Assembly (NCBI GenBank): GCA_030848705.1
Contig: CM061238.1
Coordinates: 55,405,133-55,469,132 of the forward strand
From: Heracleum sosnowskyi
Taxonomy: Eukaryota; Streptophyta; Magnoliopsida; Apiales; Apiaceae
Direction of reading: 5' to 3'
DNA length: 64,000 nucleotides
Made by a program: the position numbers and the translations under genes. The first letter of the stretch is position 1. Every line of letters begins with the position of its first letter. The notes beneath the pieces were generated by a model that did no database searches, was not told the origin of the DNA, and worked only from the letters and a program-made list of their open reading frames with translations. Shown in pieces: positions 1 to 10,465 of the stretch.

Positions 1-1205
1 TATCTCTCGGACTCATGGTGAATCCTACCAGACCTACGAACAACCTGTGTTTCTTGAGCAGTATTGTCATTAACATTTTCTTGCACATTCTGCTCTTGTT
101 CCAACTTCGGTTCAATGTTATCTCGTGGTTCTCGATCCTCATCGAGATCTATTTTCCTCCCAGTATTTATTTTAGAAAGAAATTATCTCTCAAGAAATAT
201 AGCAGTCCGAGCAACAAACATTTTGTTCTCTGGAGGATTAAAGAAGTAAGACCCCTTTTGTTTTAATTTGGTATCCCACAAAATTACATTTATCCGATTT
301 TGGTCCTAGCTTGTCATAGGTTAAACGTTTCACAAACGCTTTGAATACCCTAATTTTCATAAATGACATGCTATAACTTTTCTCAGTCCACATCTTATAT
401 GGTGTCTCCTGAACCATTTTAGTAGGAACACGGTTTAGTGTATATGCACTTGTCTCTAGGGTATAACCCCAGAAACTTATTGGAAGATCCTCTTGACTCA
501 TCATCCATCGCACTATGTCCAACAAAGTGTGATTTTAGTTCTTAGAAACCCCTTTCTTTGAACCTTTTCTACTTCAGCTTAATATTCTTTGAACTTTTCA
601 AAAGATTCGAATTTGTTCTTCAAAAGATATCCATATTCGTATCTACTGATATCATCAGTAACCGCTATAAAGTAGTAAAACCTACCTTCTGCCATCGTAC
701 GTATATGACCACATACATCACCATGTATAAGTCATAATCGTTCGATGACCCTTTCACCATTTCTAGTAAAAGGGGCCTTTTGTCTTTTTACCAAATAAAC
801 CAAGATTCGCATTCTTCGTATGATTCATAATCAAACTTATCCAATCATCCATCAGTATGTAAATTGGAAATGCATTTCTTATAATATGGCCTTAATTACA
901 GTGCCAAAGGTAATGTTTGATTTGAGTCATTTTAGAACATATAAATTGTTAACTAATTGTGCAACATCATTAACCTTTTCATTGAAATGTAATAAACAAC
1001 AATTGTTATATATCCAATTAAAATGAAAAACCTTTCTTGTCCATACAAGAAATCAATATAATGTATCTACTCTTAGAGGCACGTAGTTACAATTATCAAG
1101 TTCTAAACTTAGCCTTATAGGCAGAATTAAGTAACGAGTTACTTTAACTAGAGCAACAACTTTTGCTCCAATTCTAACCTGAAACCTGAAGCTTGACCCT
1201 CACCG
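1..1205 (-). pseudogene. Copia F pol remnant (protease end, GAG-pre-integrase, integrase)
   Basis: The minus strand carries broken copia pol coding in several frames. From high to low coordinates I see a protease-distal stretch ending ELDNCNYVP near 1090, a GAG-pre-integrase piece (YLWHC near 900), an integrase stretch FTDD-like near 660 (written VTDDISRYEYGYL), and from 525 to 238 a clean reading frame LPISFWGYTLETSAYTLNRVP...DKLGPKSDKCNFVGY, which is the integrase C-terminal part. Near 1-170 there is a hinge ending RRSGRIHHESER, usual between integrase and RT. The protease active site and the integrase segment holding the later catalytic Asp and Glu appear deleted (around 540). Frameshifts and stops make it non-functional. 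Confidence 0.8.
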
Positions 1206-2735
1206 TGTTGGGTTTCGGGGCATCATACGCAGCGAAAACAGTCGTAAAAACAATAAAAATCCGAAACCCTAACCCTAGGATCCGTGTATAAGACATGGCT
1301 GATTATGGAGAAACGAAATCATACCTTAATTGAGCTTATAATATTCAGAAAGATGGAGGTCCTTGTTGTAACCACCACGCAGCCCTTGTTCAAGATCTGC
1401 GTCGCCAAAGTAGTCCACATGAACGCTCGATCGTCCAACGATCACGGAGTTGGTACTAGCCAAAAAACGCCCTCGAAAACTTTCTCTCTCTGTCTCTAGC
1501 CTCTCTAATATGCAGAGCTGCTAGGGTTTCTGTGTGAAAAACGAATTTTGTCACTTAACCTAAAACAATACATCATAATGTATTTATAAGGAGAGAATTT
1601 TGGGCCTATACCTAATCTGATTGGGCTTCCAAAACCCAATCTGATTATTAGTAGTATTATTTATTATATTCGAATTATTATATAATTAATCAAGTCCTAC
1701 TTAATTAATCCAATAATTCAATAATAATAATAATTCAATTAAATTCGAAATTTAATTAATGCTCCGTCTAAAACGTTCTTTATGTGTAACCCTTTAGGTT
1801 ATTATTACGTTGACAATAATTTTAATATCTCATAATAAAATTATAAACAATGAGCGGCATCTAGTAATACATCATTGCTACCCAAGTAATAATAATAATT
1901 GGTGATCCAATTAAACCTTTCGTGACTAATGTTTCCGTGTAATATAATCCCTTTAACCAAATACTATAGATTAAACTCGAGGCATGTTATTAGTCATCCT
2001 CTTCAACGTTTAATCCAGGTTTCCTTGATCAATGAGTAGACTATTAAAACAAATCAATATTTGAGCATGGCCATGCATTTTCATAGTCTCACTCAATCAA
2101 GAGGCCAATAATATCTCTCCTAATAAGTGGAGGGTTAAATCCTATATCTATCATTCATATTTCTCATACGACTCATAATATACCCGATGTCCACTTTTAT
2201 CATCACCCGGTCAAAGGTAACTTTTAATGTAATCAAAGTATATTAATCCTCGTATAGAAATATAATGATCTCAAGTCTAAGGATCATTACACCATTATCA
2301 CTGTGAGATATTCTAATGACTTTATTACCATGTAGAATCTCACTGTGGGTCAATCCGGTGCCATGTAGAATATTACATGCACCTATGTTCTTGACTTTAG
2401 TATCACTATACCTATGACCAATGAGATGTGGTCATTTAGTCAACGATCATACTAATCTTTATGCATCATAATTGTCCCAATTCATAATGCTTAATTAGGG
2501 ATATTTTAGGAATATAAACACTATTCATATAACCTCATTTTTAAGTCACATACTTAAAGATATAGAATACGTGTTCGATATTCCAAGGACATTTATTACT
2601 CTAACATTAATATCACAGTAAATAAAGACATAATAATTGTTGTCGAATAATCAATAGAACATAATCATTATTAAATAACAAAATAGTGTTTCCCAGAAGT
2701 ACAATTGTATTGTCTCTAGGGCACTAACACTAACA
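1206..2735 (-). mobile_element. Solo LTR nested in gag of F
   Basis: This 1,530-bp LTR reads TGTTAG...CCAACA on the minus strand. It is flanked by a perfect 5-bp duplication CACCG at 1201-1205 and 2736-2740. No internal region adjoins it, so it is a solo LTR left by unequal or intra-element recombination. It is clearly homologous to the 5' LTR of F (5391-6946), for example around 2195-2260 versus 6410-6475, but diverged by many substitutions and indels. A TATA-like TATAAATA lies on the minus strand at 1581-1588. Confidence 0.9.
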
Positions 2736-3582
2736 CACCGGTCTTCTTCTTAGATCTTCCAAATAAGCATGACAGTTTAACTTCCGGTCTTTCGGTTTTC
2801 CACAGAAGCGACAATCGTCTTCTTTAATTAGCAACACCTCCTTTAGGCGACAAAACCTCTTTGGGATTGGAGTTTAATATGGCTATAGAATTAGATAAAA
2901 TCTTCTTCTTTCCATTCCATTTTCCTTTCCCATTCACATTCCTACATTCACCATCATTATGGGAGTAGTCCAAGCATTTATCATGTTGCTTACAGCAGTT
3001 CTCAACGTGCTTCACAACTTAGTGGGTGCTATGTATATCTCATTTATTTCGTTGTTCACTAACTAATTGAGAATAGTTATTGTTCAAAGATTTGTATGAT
3101 CAAATCATTCCGAGTCTCTAGACCAATCTTGAAACCCAAAATAAATAATAATCAAGGTACTCATTATACCCTATCATCTTTAGAACATCTGGTCCAACCG
3201 AATCTCACGTTCCCTACTTGTAGGTGTATGGTGTCTTGCTATTGTCAAATCCCTTTTGACGAGCCTTTTCCTCAAATATCTTTTAAGGTGATCAAATATC
3301 TCATAAGCATCTATATGCTCATATTGTTTCTTAAGCTCAACACTCATAGTTGCCAGCATGAGACATGAAACATCAGCAGTCGAATCATCAATTTGCTTCC
3401 AATAAGCATTATGTTCGGCACATGTTACATTCTCAGCTAAAAGGTAAGGGAAGAATTTGACTAACATCGTGGTGCCTGAGGACGATCCTCAAGCTCCTAT
3501 ATCAGTCGAGGAAATTTGTTCCTGTCAGCTTGTCCTTCTCAAGGACTGATCGCATAGAGAAGTTGTTTGTGTTATTTGTCAT
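2736..3582 (-). pseudogene. Copia F gag (broken, 5' part intact order)
   Basis: Gag begins at an ATG whose complement is 3580-3582 and reads MTNNTNNFSMRSVLEKDKL, TGTNFLD, then a TGA where the family has Trp. The UBN2-type core follows in another frame (complement 3467-3180: DVSCLMLATMSVELKKQYEH). The C-terminal zinc knuckle CRFCGKPKDRKLNCH is at about 2810-2765, followed by YLEDLRRR, where the solo LTR interrupts. In the element, Gag would be the nucleocapsid/capsid protein. Nonsense and frameshift changes make it a pseudogene. Confidence 0.85.
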
Positions 3583-5378
3583 TTGATAGCTACAATATTA
3601 AAGTGCATAAAATTAATCTAGGTTACAAATTTATTAATTATTATGTTTAAGTGATTATGGTATATCATTATATACCTCCCACTATTTTTATCAAAAAAAT
3701 AGCCCTAACTATTAATTCGGAAAGTATTTCTCTTAAATCTTTCTAGTGAGCCAAGATCCATATTTTGTCATGCTTAAGGTCAACTTTGGCTTTACTCCCA
3801 AAACGTGATTTATTTAGGTAGACAACCCTTGTCAATTATATCATATATAACTCTTGGAAAGTTTGGTAGAACAACATATGTTCACATTTATCTAATAAAT
3901 CATACCAAGCTCCATGCCTCTAAGTTCACAATCCTATTGTAGTAACTTAGTTAAGTCTAACCCAATGGTCTAACAGTTAAGTATCACATTTAATTCATCA
4001 CGTCTTACCACGATAGATAGTAGTGCTTCGCTTTGGCGAACCCACTCTATCTCGATCTAGGTCATGACGAGTGTTGCCCATTGGAAGGCATCTAATCGAC
4101 TTAATATTTTAACTTTAGGGATTTTATTATTAAAACGACCATGATCCCAATTTTTCCTTGAACTAAGTACTTCAATTCAAAATTCATCAATGGTTTGATT
4201 TCCAGTCCAACGGAGGAGTCACACTGGTCTCACTTAAAACCCGCCTTCCTTACAAGCGCTGCTTGTATTTTTGTCAAAATCGCCCCATATCAAAAAATTG
4301 AAAATTCATACTTATTTCCGTGTTTCATAAACACAGGAATCTCATGTTCGTTTTGTTCAATTTTAAAATCTTGAATCGTTACAGATTTTATCTTGTTTAG
4401 CAAACATGGCATGGGTGACGTATCTAATACATACATGTTTAATCTAATTAAAGCATGCATCATTATCTACGCATACATATCATCATCACATGCATCATAT
4501 ATATAAAGTGCGTAAAGTAAACGTGTTTGGTTATGGCCCAACCTAAGTGATCTTTCCAAGCTAATGGAAAAATCAAGGTCAATCTATGGTGGTATCAAAA
4601 TACAATACAATTTTACAAGTCTTCAAGCTTTAACTTGCCTCCTTGCTTGCCTCCTTGTAATGCTTCATTGGTTCTCCATCTTGGATGTCTTCATATATAT
4701 TACATAAATAAAACAACCTATCCTACTGAACTTAAAAGTAGAACTCGAGTTACATTCGAGATTTAAACATTACAAGGAATAACGACATGCAAGTCGTATT
4801 TAGAAACCAAACCATTAAAACAAAACCACTATTTATGGGTCTTTAGGCCATAACCAATCACCATGCTCATATAACAATTAAGAAAATCTCATATTGCATT
4901 AACATATCATACCATATCATATTTCTCATGATCCAATCATAGAAATCAAATAAAGTGTAAATCAGAAAATCAAAATCAGAATTCTGAAAACATTAAATCG
5001 CTGTTTACAGATAGTAAACGACGTCAAACCCGTTACAGACGAACGAGTGACTTTGTCAGTTTTGTTCAGACGCCCGTTTCCCTTTCCGAAAAGGTATGTT
5101 CGGCGAAATTCTGACAGAGTATGCAAATTTCACTAAATCTACGCATCGTATTCAGAAATCGTATCGAATACGATTCTCATAATTCGATTTAATATGTATC
5201 ATATACATAGAGCAATATACACAATCATCTCATGATTATCAAATCCTCATGAATATCATATATTCAAAAACATATACATACATATATATAAATCAACACA
5301 AAAACATGGTAGATCGCAAATATGCATATATATCGAAAACTGTTAAACACACAACCGAATTAAAACGTTTCGCAAGTA
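3583..5378 (-). other. 5' leader of copia F, non-coding
   Basis: About 1.8 kb lie between the PBS and gag start of F. I see no long reading frame with family resemblance. Short ORFs here (for example 5249-5524 plus, 5293-5505 minus) look accidental. Long leaders of this size are known in BARE/Angela-type copia elements. Confidence 0.6.
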
Positions 5379-5390
5379 GCTTTGATACCA
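5379..5390 (-). other. Primer binding site of F
   Basis: The minus strand reads TGGTATCAAAGC immediately after the LTR end. It matches the tRNA-iMet 3' end (usual TGGTATCAGAGC) with one change. Confidence 0.85.
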
Positions 5391-6946
5391 TTGAAGGGTT
5401 TCGAGCACATAAACGCAACGGAAAACGTAAAAATAAATCAAAATTCGAAACCCATCCGCAGGATCCATGCGAAAACAAAAGATTTAATTCGGAGATTAAG
5501 AACAAATACCTTAAGAAGCTTTAAAAGTTCATTAATGGAAGATTAATGGATATCCAAAGCTTGTTCAATCACCATGTATCCCGCTCTCGCGATCTACACT
5601 CTACGTTATCCACACGAACGCTTTTCTTGAAGGATTGATGTGTACTAGCACCCGAAAACTGCTTCTTTCTCTCTCTCTTTTCTTGCTCTCATAAGCGGCT
5701 AGGGTTTTAACGTAAAAACGTTTTTCATCATTAAAATCAGCCCTCTTTTAGAGTTTGTATAGAGAGGAAAATAGTTTTCTAATTATAATCCAATTATAAT
5801 AAAATACTAATCCGAAATTCCAATTTATTATTTAATTAAGTCGCACTTAATTAATTAATAATTAATTTCAGAACTAGTTTAAGTAATTCCATTTTCTATT
5901 TAAATAATTAATCAGGTCATACTTAATTAATATTATAAATAGAATAAATTACTTATTGAAATTTAAATTCATAATTTAAATTATTTCTCCTTCAAGCGTT
6001 CTTTGTGTGTGACCCTGTAGGTTATTATTACGTTGGTAACAATTTTAATAACTAATTAAAATTGTAAACAATGAGCGGCATCTAGTAATACATCATTGCC
6101 ACCCAAGTAATAATAATTAAATCGGTGATTCGATTAAGCCTTTCGTGAATAATGTTCCAGGCAATATAATCCCTTTAACCTTAATATTATAGATTAAATT
6201 CGAGGCATGTAAGGTGTCATCCTCTTCATAATTTAATCTTAGTTTTCTTGATCAATGAGTAGACTAATAAATCAAATCAACATTTGAGCACGGCCGTGCA
6301 TTTCTTAGTCTCACTCAAACAAGAGGCCAATAATATCGCTCCTAAAATTAGGAGGGTTAAATCCCATCTAGATCATTCATATTTCTTATACGATTCATAA
6401 TATACCCAATGTCCACTTTTATCATCACCCGGTCAAAGGTAACTTTTAATGTAATCAAAGTATATTAATTCTCGTATAAAAATATAATGATTTCAGGTCT
6501 AAGGATCATTACACCATTAGCACAGTGAGAATTACTTATGACACTTTTAACATGTGTAATCTCACGGCGGGTCAATCCAGTGCCATATACTCTTACATGC
6601 ACCTATGTTTTGACTTTAGTATCACCATACCTATGACCAATGAGATGTGGTCATCAGTCAACAAACATACTAGTCTCTGTGCATTATTATTATCCTTAAA
6701 TAATAACACTCGACTAGGGATATTTAGGAATAAAGATACTATTCATATAATCTCATTTTTAAGTCACATACTTAAAGATATCGAATACGTATCATAATTC
6801 CAAGGACATTTATTATGCTAACATTTATAACGCAGTAAATAAAGACATAATAAACTAATAATAATAATCAATAAAACATAATTTATAATAATAAAATGTT
6901 TTCTTTTAAACATAAAAGTATTGTCTCTAGAGCACTAATACTAACA
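5391..6946 (-). repeat. 5' LTR of copia F
   Basis: A 1,556-bp LTR starts TGTTAG on the minus strand at 6946 and ends at 5391, directly against the PBS. A TATACAAA-type box lies on the minus strand near 5755. The right flank 6947-6951 (CAGAA) should be one copy of the target duplication. The other lies outside the window. Confidence 0.88.
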
Positions 6947-6948
6947 CA

Positions 6949-7002
6949 GAAGCCTCTAGAAGAGAGGAAGAAGCAAGGCTGAAAAGAAGATCTCAAGGAT
7001 AA
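6949..7002 (+). pseudogene. 3' tail of ORF3 of Sirevirus-like element E
   Basis: Seventeen sense codons read EASRREEEARLKRRSQG and then TAA at 7000-7002. This Glu/Arg-rich ending precedes a spacer, a polypurine tract and an LTR, as ORF3 does in A and B. The rest of E's ORF lies beyond the insertion of F and outside the window. The assignment rests on position and composition only. Confidence 0.45.
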
Positions 7003-7128
7003 GCTAAGTAAAAATTCTATATCTACTCATTCATTAAGGAGTACTTATGTCTATAGCTATTCTGATCTTTATTAGTTAAGTTGTCAGCATGTATTAGTTG
7101 TAAATTTGTTGTTATTGTCCATAAAAAC
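7003..7128 (+). other. Spacer between E ORF3 tail and polypurine tract
   Basis: A short AT-rich non-coding spacer with no feature that I can support. Confidence 0.5.
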
Positions 7129-7142
7129 AAATTGGGGGAGAT
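7129..7142 (+). other. Polypurine tract of E
   Basis: AAATTGGGGGAGAT lies directly before the LTR, as in A and B (AGTTGGGGGAGATT) and as is usual for Sireviruses. It primes plus-strand synthesis. Confidence 0.85.
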
Positions 7143-8172
7143 TGTTTATGGGTGATAGCTTAGAAGTCAACTTAACTTTGCGTTTTTGTAAATACTTAAT
7201 TTTATTAAGTAAAACATACTGTCACAGCCAGAGTATGTTCTTGTAGCCAATTAATTTGCTGTAATAAAATTGTGTATACATCTTGGAAGAATTTCATTTG
7301 ATTGTTCAAGCCTCAAGGAGTATATTAGGTCGACAGCAAGAATAAGATCTACTGTAATGCCCTTGACAGTAAGGTTACAAGAAGACAACATGTTGCAAGT
7401 CATGACAACATATTCACTCTGACAGCAACATTGGCGGAAGCCTTGAGACATCAACTTTCTATTCTCCTGACAGCAAGTTTGGAACTCCTGACAGCATCTA
7501 TTGCGGGGATTTCTTACTGTCACCAAAAGCGCATTCTTGTGACAGCAAGCTTGGAGTTCAGGATACTGTCTCAAAGGGATAAACTTTGAATTGGGGATCT
7601 ACCCAGTCAAACATGTGACAGTTTGGATGTTCAAGAAACAGGTGTGTTGCAGTATACCAACACTGCATCAGGTCTGCAAAGACTACGACAGAAGCTTAAG
7701 GGATCACAAGACAAAGCTCACCAATTCAAGAGTATGACAAATCAACATCTACTGGAATTGTGTTAGCTAAATATAGAATGTATCTAAATTGCTTTTCCTG
7801 TAATGATAAACCTGTTTGTATAGCAATTTAGGTAAGACACATGGGTAGGCAAATTGTAAGGAGCTGCCACATGAAAATGACAGCAGCTCCACAAACCCGT
7901 GATGATAGAGATAAGATTAGTTTACTTAGACTATCTCTCTCATTCTATACTGTGTATCTTTTGAGAAATCGAAGCTTGAGAAAAACATACTTCTCTCAAG
8001 GTTGTAGCAACACTTTCGCAAGATAAATAAAATATTTATTTTGTGAGAAAATTACTTGTGATTGCATTTCTTCTACTGATAGGATTTAATCTTAGTTTTA
8101 GTTGTTGAAGCATAGATTGAATTTTATCAGTATTGCATTCAACCCCCCTTCTGCAATACTCAAGGACCAACA
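7143..8172 (+). repeat. 3' LTR of Sirevirus-like element E
   Basis: A 1,030-bp LTR runs from TGTTTATGGG after the polypurine tract to a C-rich stretch (AACCCCCC near 8150) and ends in CCAACA at 8172. At that point the RNase H coding of another element (D) starts abruptly, so E inserted into D. The right end is inferred from TGTT/AACA symmetry and could be off by a few bases. The 5' LTR of E is outside the window. Confidence 0.8.
7219..7887 (+). repeat. TGACAGCA motif cluster in LTR of E
   Basis: About nine copies of TGACAG(C/T)A or near matches occur, at about 7331, 7363, 7403, 7419, 7468, 7489, 7539, 7616 and 7878. Inverted CTGTCA-type copies lie near 7219, 7517 and 7566. The antisense ORF rich in CCQ across 7251-7574 is a by-product of this repetition. 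Confidence 0.75.
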
Positions 8173-8428
8173 AAGTGCCAGAGTAATCTCCAACAACCCT
8201 GTTCAGCACTCGAGAACCAAGCATATCGACATCAGGTATCATTTTATCAGAGAGCATGTCATGAATGGTACTGTGGAGTTACATTTTGTACCCGCAGAGG
8301 AACAAACAGCAGATATCTTTACTAAATCTCTTGATGAATCCACATTTACCAGGTTAGTTGGTAAATTAGGTATGTTAAACAATTTTAGTGATAAATTTTG
8401 TCTCTACTTGTTTTTTGTTCTAAATTAA
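8173..8428 (+). pseudogene. C-terminal RNase H of copia element D (truncated by E)
   Basis: The frame reads QSARVISNNPVQHSRTKHIDIR, then YHFIREHV, ELHFVPAEEQTADIFTK, and a C-terminal tail ending with TAA at 8426-8428. It matches the end of copia RNase H seen in B (QSAIAMTGNPVQHSMTKHI). The catalytic N-terminal half is absent because the LTR of E abuts the fragment at 8172. The remaining part of D continues to the right until C interrupts it. Confidence 0.88.
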
Positions 8429-9186
8429 AACATTTTCTCCTGTGTATATTTACTGCTTATTATTTCCATGCCTTGTTTAATTTATTAGCTTCCTAATTTG
8501 ATTATTTTTGAATAATTTATTTTCTATAAAAATATTTTTCTCAAGTTTGTATGTTAAAATTATAGAGAAATCTATTTTTATTGAAAATTTACTTATTTGG
8601 AATTATTCAGATTAATTGTCCAGTTGTTTTAAATTATTGTGTGAATTTTCTGCAATTTTCTGTAATTTAATTGCATTTTTCTAATATTCTGCAATTTTAT
8701 GTAAATTATTTTCAAATTTCTGCTAATTCATGAATTTTCTGTAATTAGTTGCATTTTCTGTGAATATTATGCATTTTAGTTAAATTCTTGCATTTTTCTA
8801 GTAATTCTGTGAATTTTTTGCAATTTTTCTGTATTTTTTATTTTTTTGGATAATTACTTGCATTTTCTGTAACTTATTTGAATTTTATGTAAATTAGTTT
8901 TAATTTTCTGTAAATATTCGGTTGTTTTTAATTCATGTCAGCATTTTGTATTGGCATGACTATCCATTAGTCATGCTGACATTCATGCTAATTATATATG
9001 ATTTATAATTGTTTTTATTATTTTTCCTTAAGTCATTTTAGATTTTTGTACTAGCATGACTTTCGGCATATCTATCCCATAGTCATACCGATAGTCATGC
9101 TAGCTATAGATATATATTTTTTTGTTTATATATTTTTTATTTTGCTATTTTGTACTAGCATGACACTCGACATGACTATCCAATAG
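8429..9186 (+). other. Post-pol spacer of D
   Basis: A non-coding, extremely T-rich region follows the D pol stop. It contains a degenerate array (about 8640-8930) of words such as GCATTTTCTGTAA and GAATTTTCTGTAATT, then a series of inverted-repeat modules (8938-9186). By position it corresponds to the pol-to-ORF3 spacer of other elements here. Confidence 0.65.
8938..9186. repeat. Inverted-repeat modules in D spacer
   Basis: Three related modules recur about every 110 bp. Module 1 has GCATGACTA (8954-8962) and TAGTCATGC (8968-8976) around a 5-base loop. Module 2 has CTAGCATGACT (9051-9061) and AGTCATGCTAG (9093-9103). Module 3 starts at about 9154 (CTAGCATGACA) and is cut at 9186 by the insertion of C. 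Confidence 0.8.
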
Positions 9187-10416
9187 TGTTAGGCTCAAGA
9201 CATGTCTGAATACCACCATTAACAAGCCTACACTATGTGACTATGTCACACTACATGACCTAGTGAAATCTATCACTGGGATATAGTATAGGCCTCTCTA
9301 TGTACTTGTCTTGTTCTCATGAACATTAGCTTGATCATGTATGCTCAAAATTATAATGAGCTTAGTAAGTTTCTTGCATCTAGAATGTATATAGGCCATT
9401 GAATAATTGTCTTGTTAGAAGTTCAGAATTTTTCATGCAGCAGGATAGAGTTGAATAAGGCCCTGAAGAAATAAGTTGCAGAAATTTTACTAAGGCATTA
9501 TATATCAAAGTCAGAATAAAGCTATGTCGTGAAGTCACCAATATCCATGTCGAGAAGTGCTGGATCGCATAGTCCATTTTGTACTATGTCGTGAAGTCCT
9601 CAAGACTCATGTCGTGAAGTGTTGAAGTTAGCAAGGTCAAGATGTGCTAGATCGTGAAGTTCTCAATCAGCCTATGTCGCATAGTCCTCAAAAAGGCTAG
9701 ATCACGAAGTCCTCAAATGGCCTATGTCGCAAAGTCCTCAAAGGCCATATCGTGTAGTCTTTACAAGTGACATCGCATAGTTTGGAATGAAGTGGAGTTC
9801 ACGATATCAATACTTAGCCGTTTACAACAAGACAAATCATGGTACAGAACCAAGAATCAAGAGAGACAAATACTGAAGCATTTGTTCTAGCAAGGTGGTC
9901 CAAAGAACAGATGGCAAATCTACAGCTAAACTTGGAGAGAAAGATAAGAGACAAGAAGCTATAGAAACGGGAAAGACTCCGAAAAGCAGGTGGTCCTTCC
10001 TGACACAGTTAACTTCTTATGGCAGGACAACTTGGACTTTGAGCTAGGGGTAATTGTGTAAACAGGGGTGTGCCTAGTTTGTATAGGAAAATATATATCG
10101 TGCACACACCACTGTTAGCTGTAACAGAGATACACATAGTTTTATCTTAAGCACTTTTTTCTCTGTAAGCAAAAACAAGGTACAAACTGTTCTTGTTTAG
10201 AAGCCAGAAATTCTGTTGTGAATTTCCGGAAAGCTGTAGTATTTAATTTACTTAATACAAAGTAGATTAAAGTGATTGTGTGTGTTGTTCATTTTCTGCA
10301 TATTACATAGCATAATCATATACAGTTTATTTTAAGCTTCAAGGATCGAAAAATATCAAAACTATCCATTCACCCCCCCCCCTCTGTCTAGTTTCTAGTG
10401 GTATTCATTTCTAACA
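9187..10416 (+). repeat. 5' LTR of C
   Basis: This 1,230-bp LTR runs TGTTAG...CTAACA. A TATA-like ATATATAT lies near 10090, and a run of C (near 10372-10382) precedes the 3' end. It contains the TATGTCG motif cluster listed separately. Confidence 0.88.
9522..9782 (+). repeat. TATGTCGCAAAGTC motif cluster in LTR of C
   Basis: About twelve variants of CTATGTCG(C/T)(G/A)(A/T)AGTCCTCAA occur roughly every 25 bp. They lie near 9522, 9546, 9563, 9584, 9608, 9635, 9648, 9672, 9697, 9722, 9746 and 9769, all in the plus orientation. Confidence 0.85.
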
Positions 10417-10418
10417 AG

Positions 10419-10430
10419 TGGTATCAGAGC
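10419..10430 (+). other. Primer binding site of C
   Basis: TGGTATCAGAGC, the tRNA-iMet complement, starts two bases (AG) after the LTR end. Confidence 0.95.
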
Positions 10431-10465
10431 CTGACTGTTAACGTACAAACAGGAAAAGATCAATA

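Larger units (their letters stand above)
1..6946 (-). mobile_element. Decayed Ty1/copia element F, left end outside window
   Basis: A minus-strand copia element runs from its 5' LTR (5391-6946) through PBS, a 1.8-kb leader, a broken gag and a broken pol to the left window edge. Its 3' LTR is not in the window. It sits in the 3' end of element E, since E sequence (ORF tail, polypurine tract, LTR) resumes at 6947. A solo LTR of a related family interrupts gag. Gag and integrase wording match the common plant copia type with a long LTR and leader (Angela/Tork/TAR-like). I cannot fix the lineage by eye. Confidence 0.85.

Noticed and set aside
3096..3368. Plus-strand ORF over gag of F
   Set aside because: The minus strand encodes recognisable copia gag here.
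7251..7574. Antisense Cys/Gln-rich ORF of 107 codons in LTR of E
   Set aside because: Its CCQ pattern is the complement of the TGACAGCA repeat cluster; no family resemblance.
9522..9782. Regularly spaced repeats suggesting a CRISPR array
   Set aside because: The units are degenerate, the spacing of about 25 bp leaves no spacers, and the DNA is a plant LTR.
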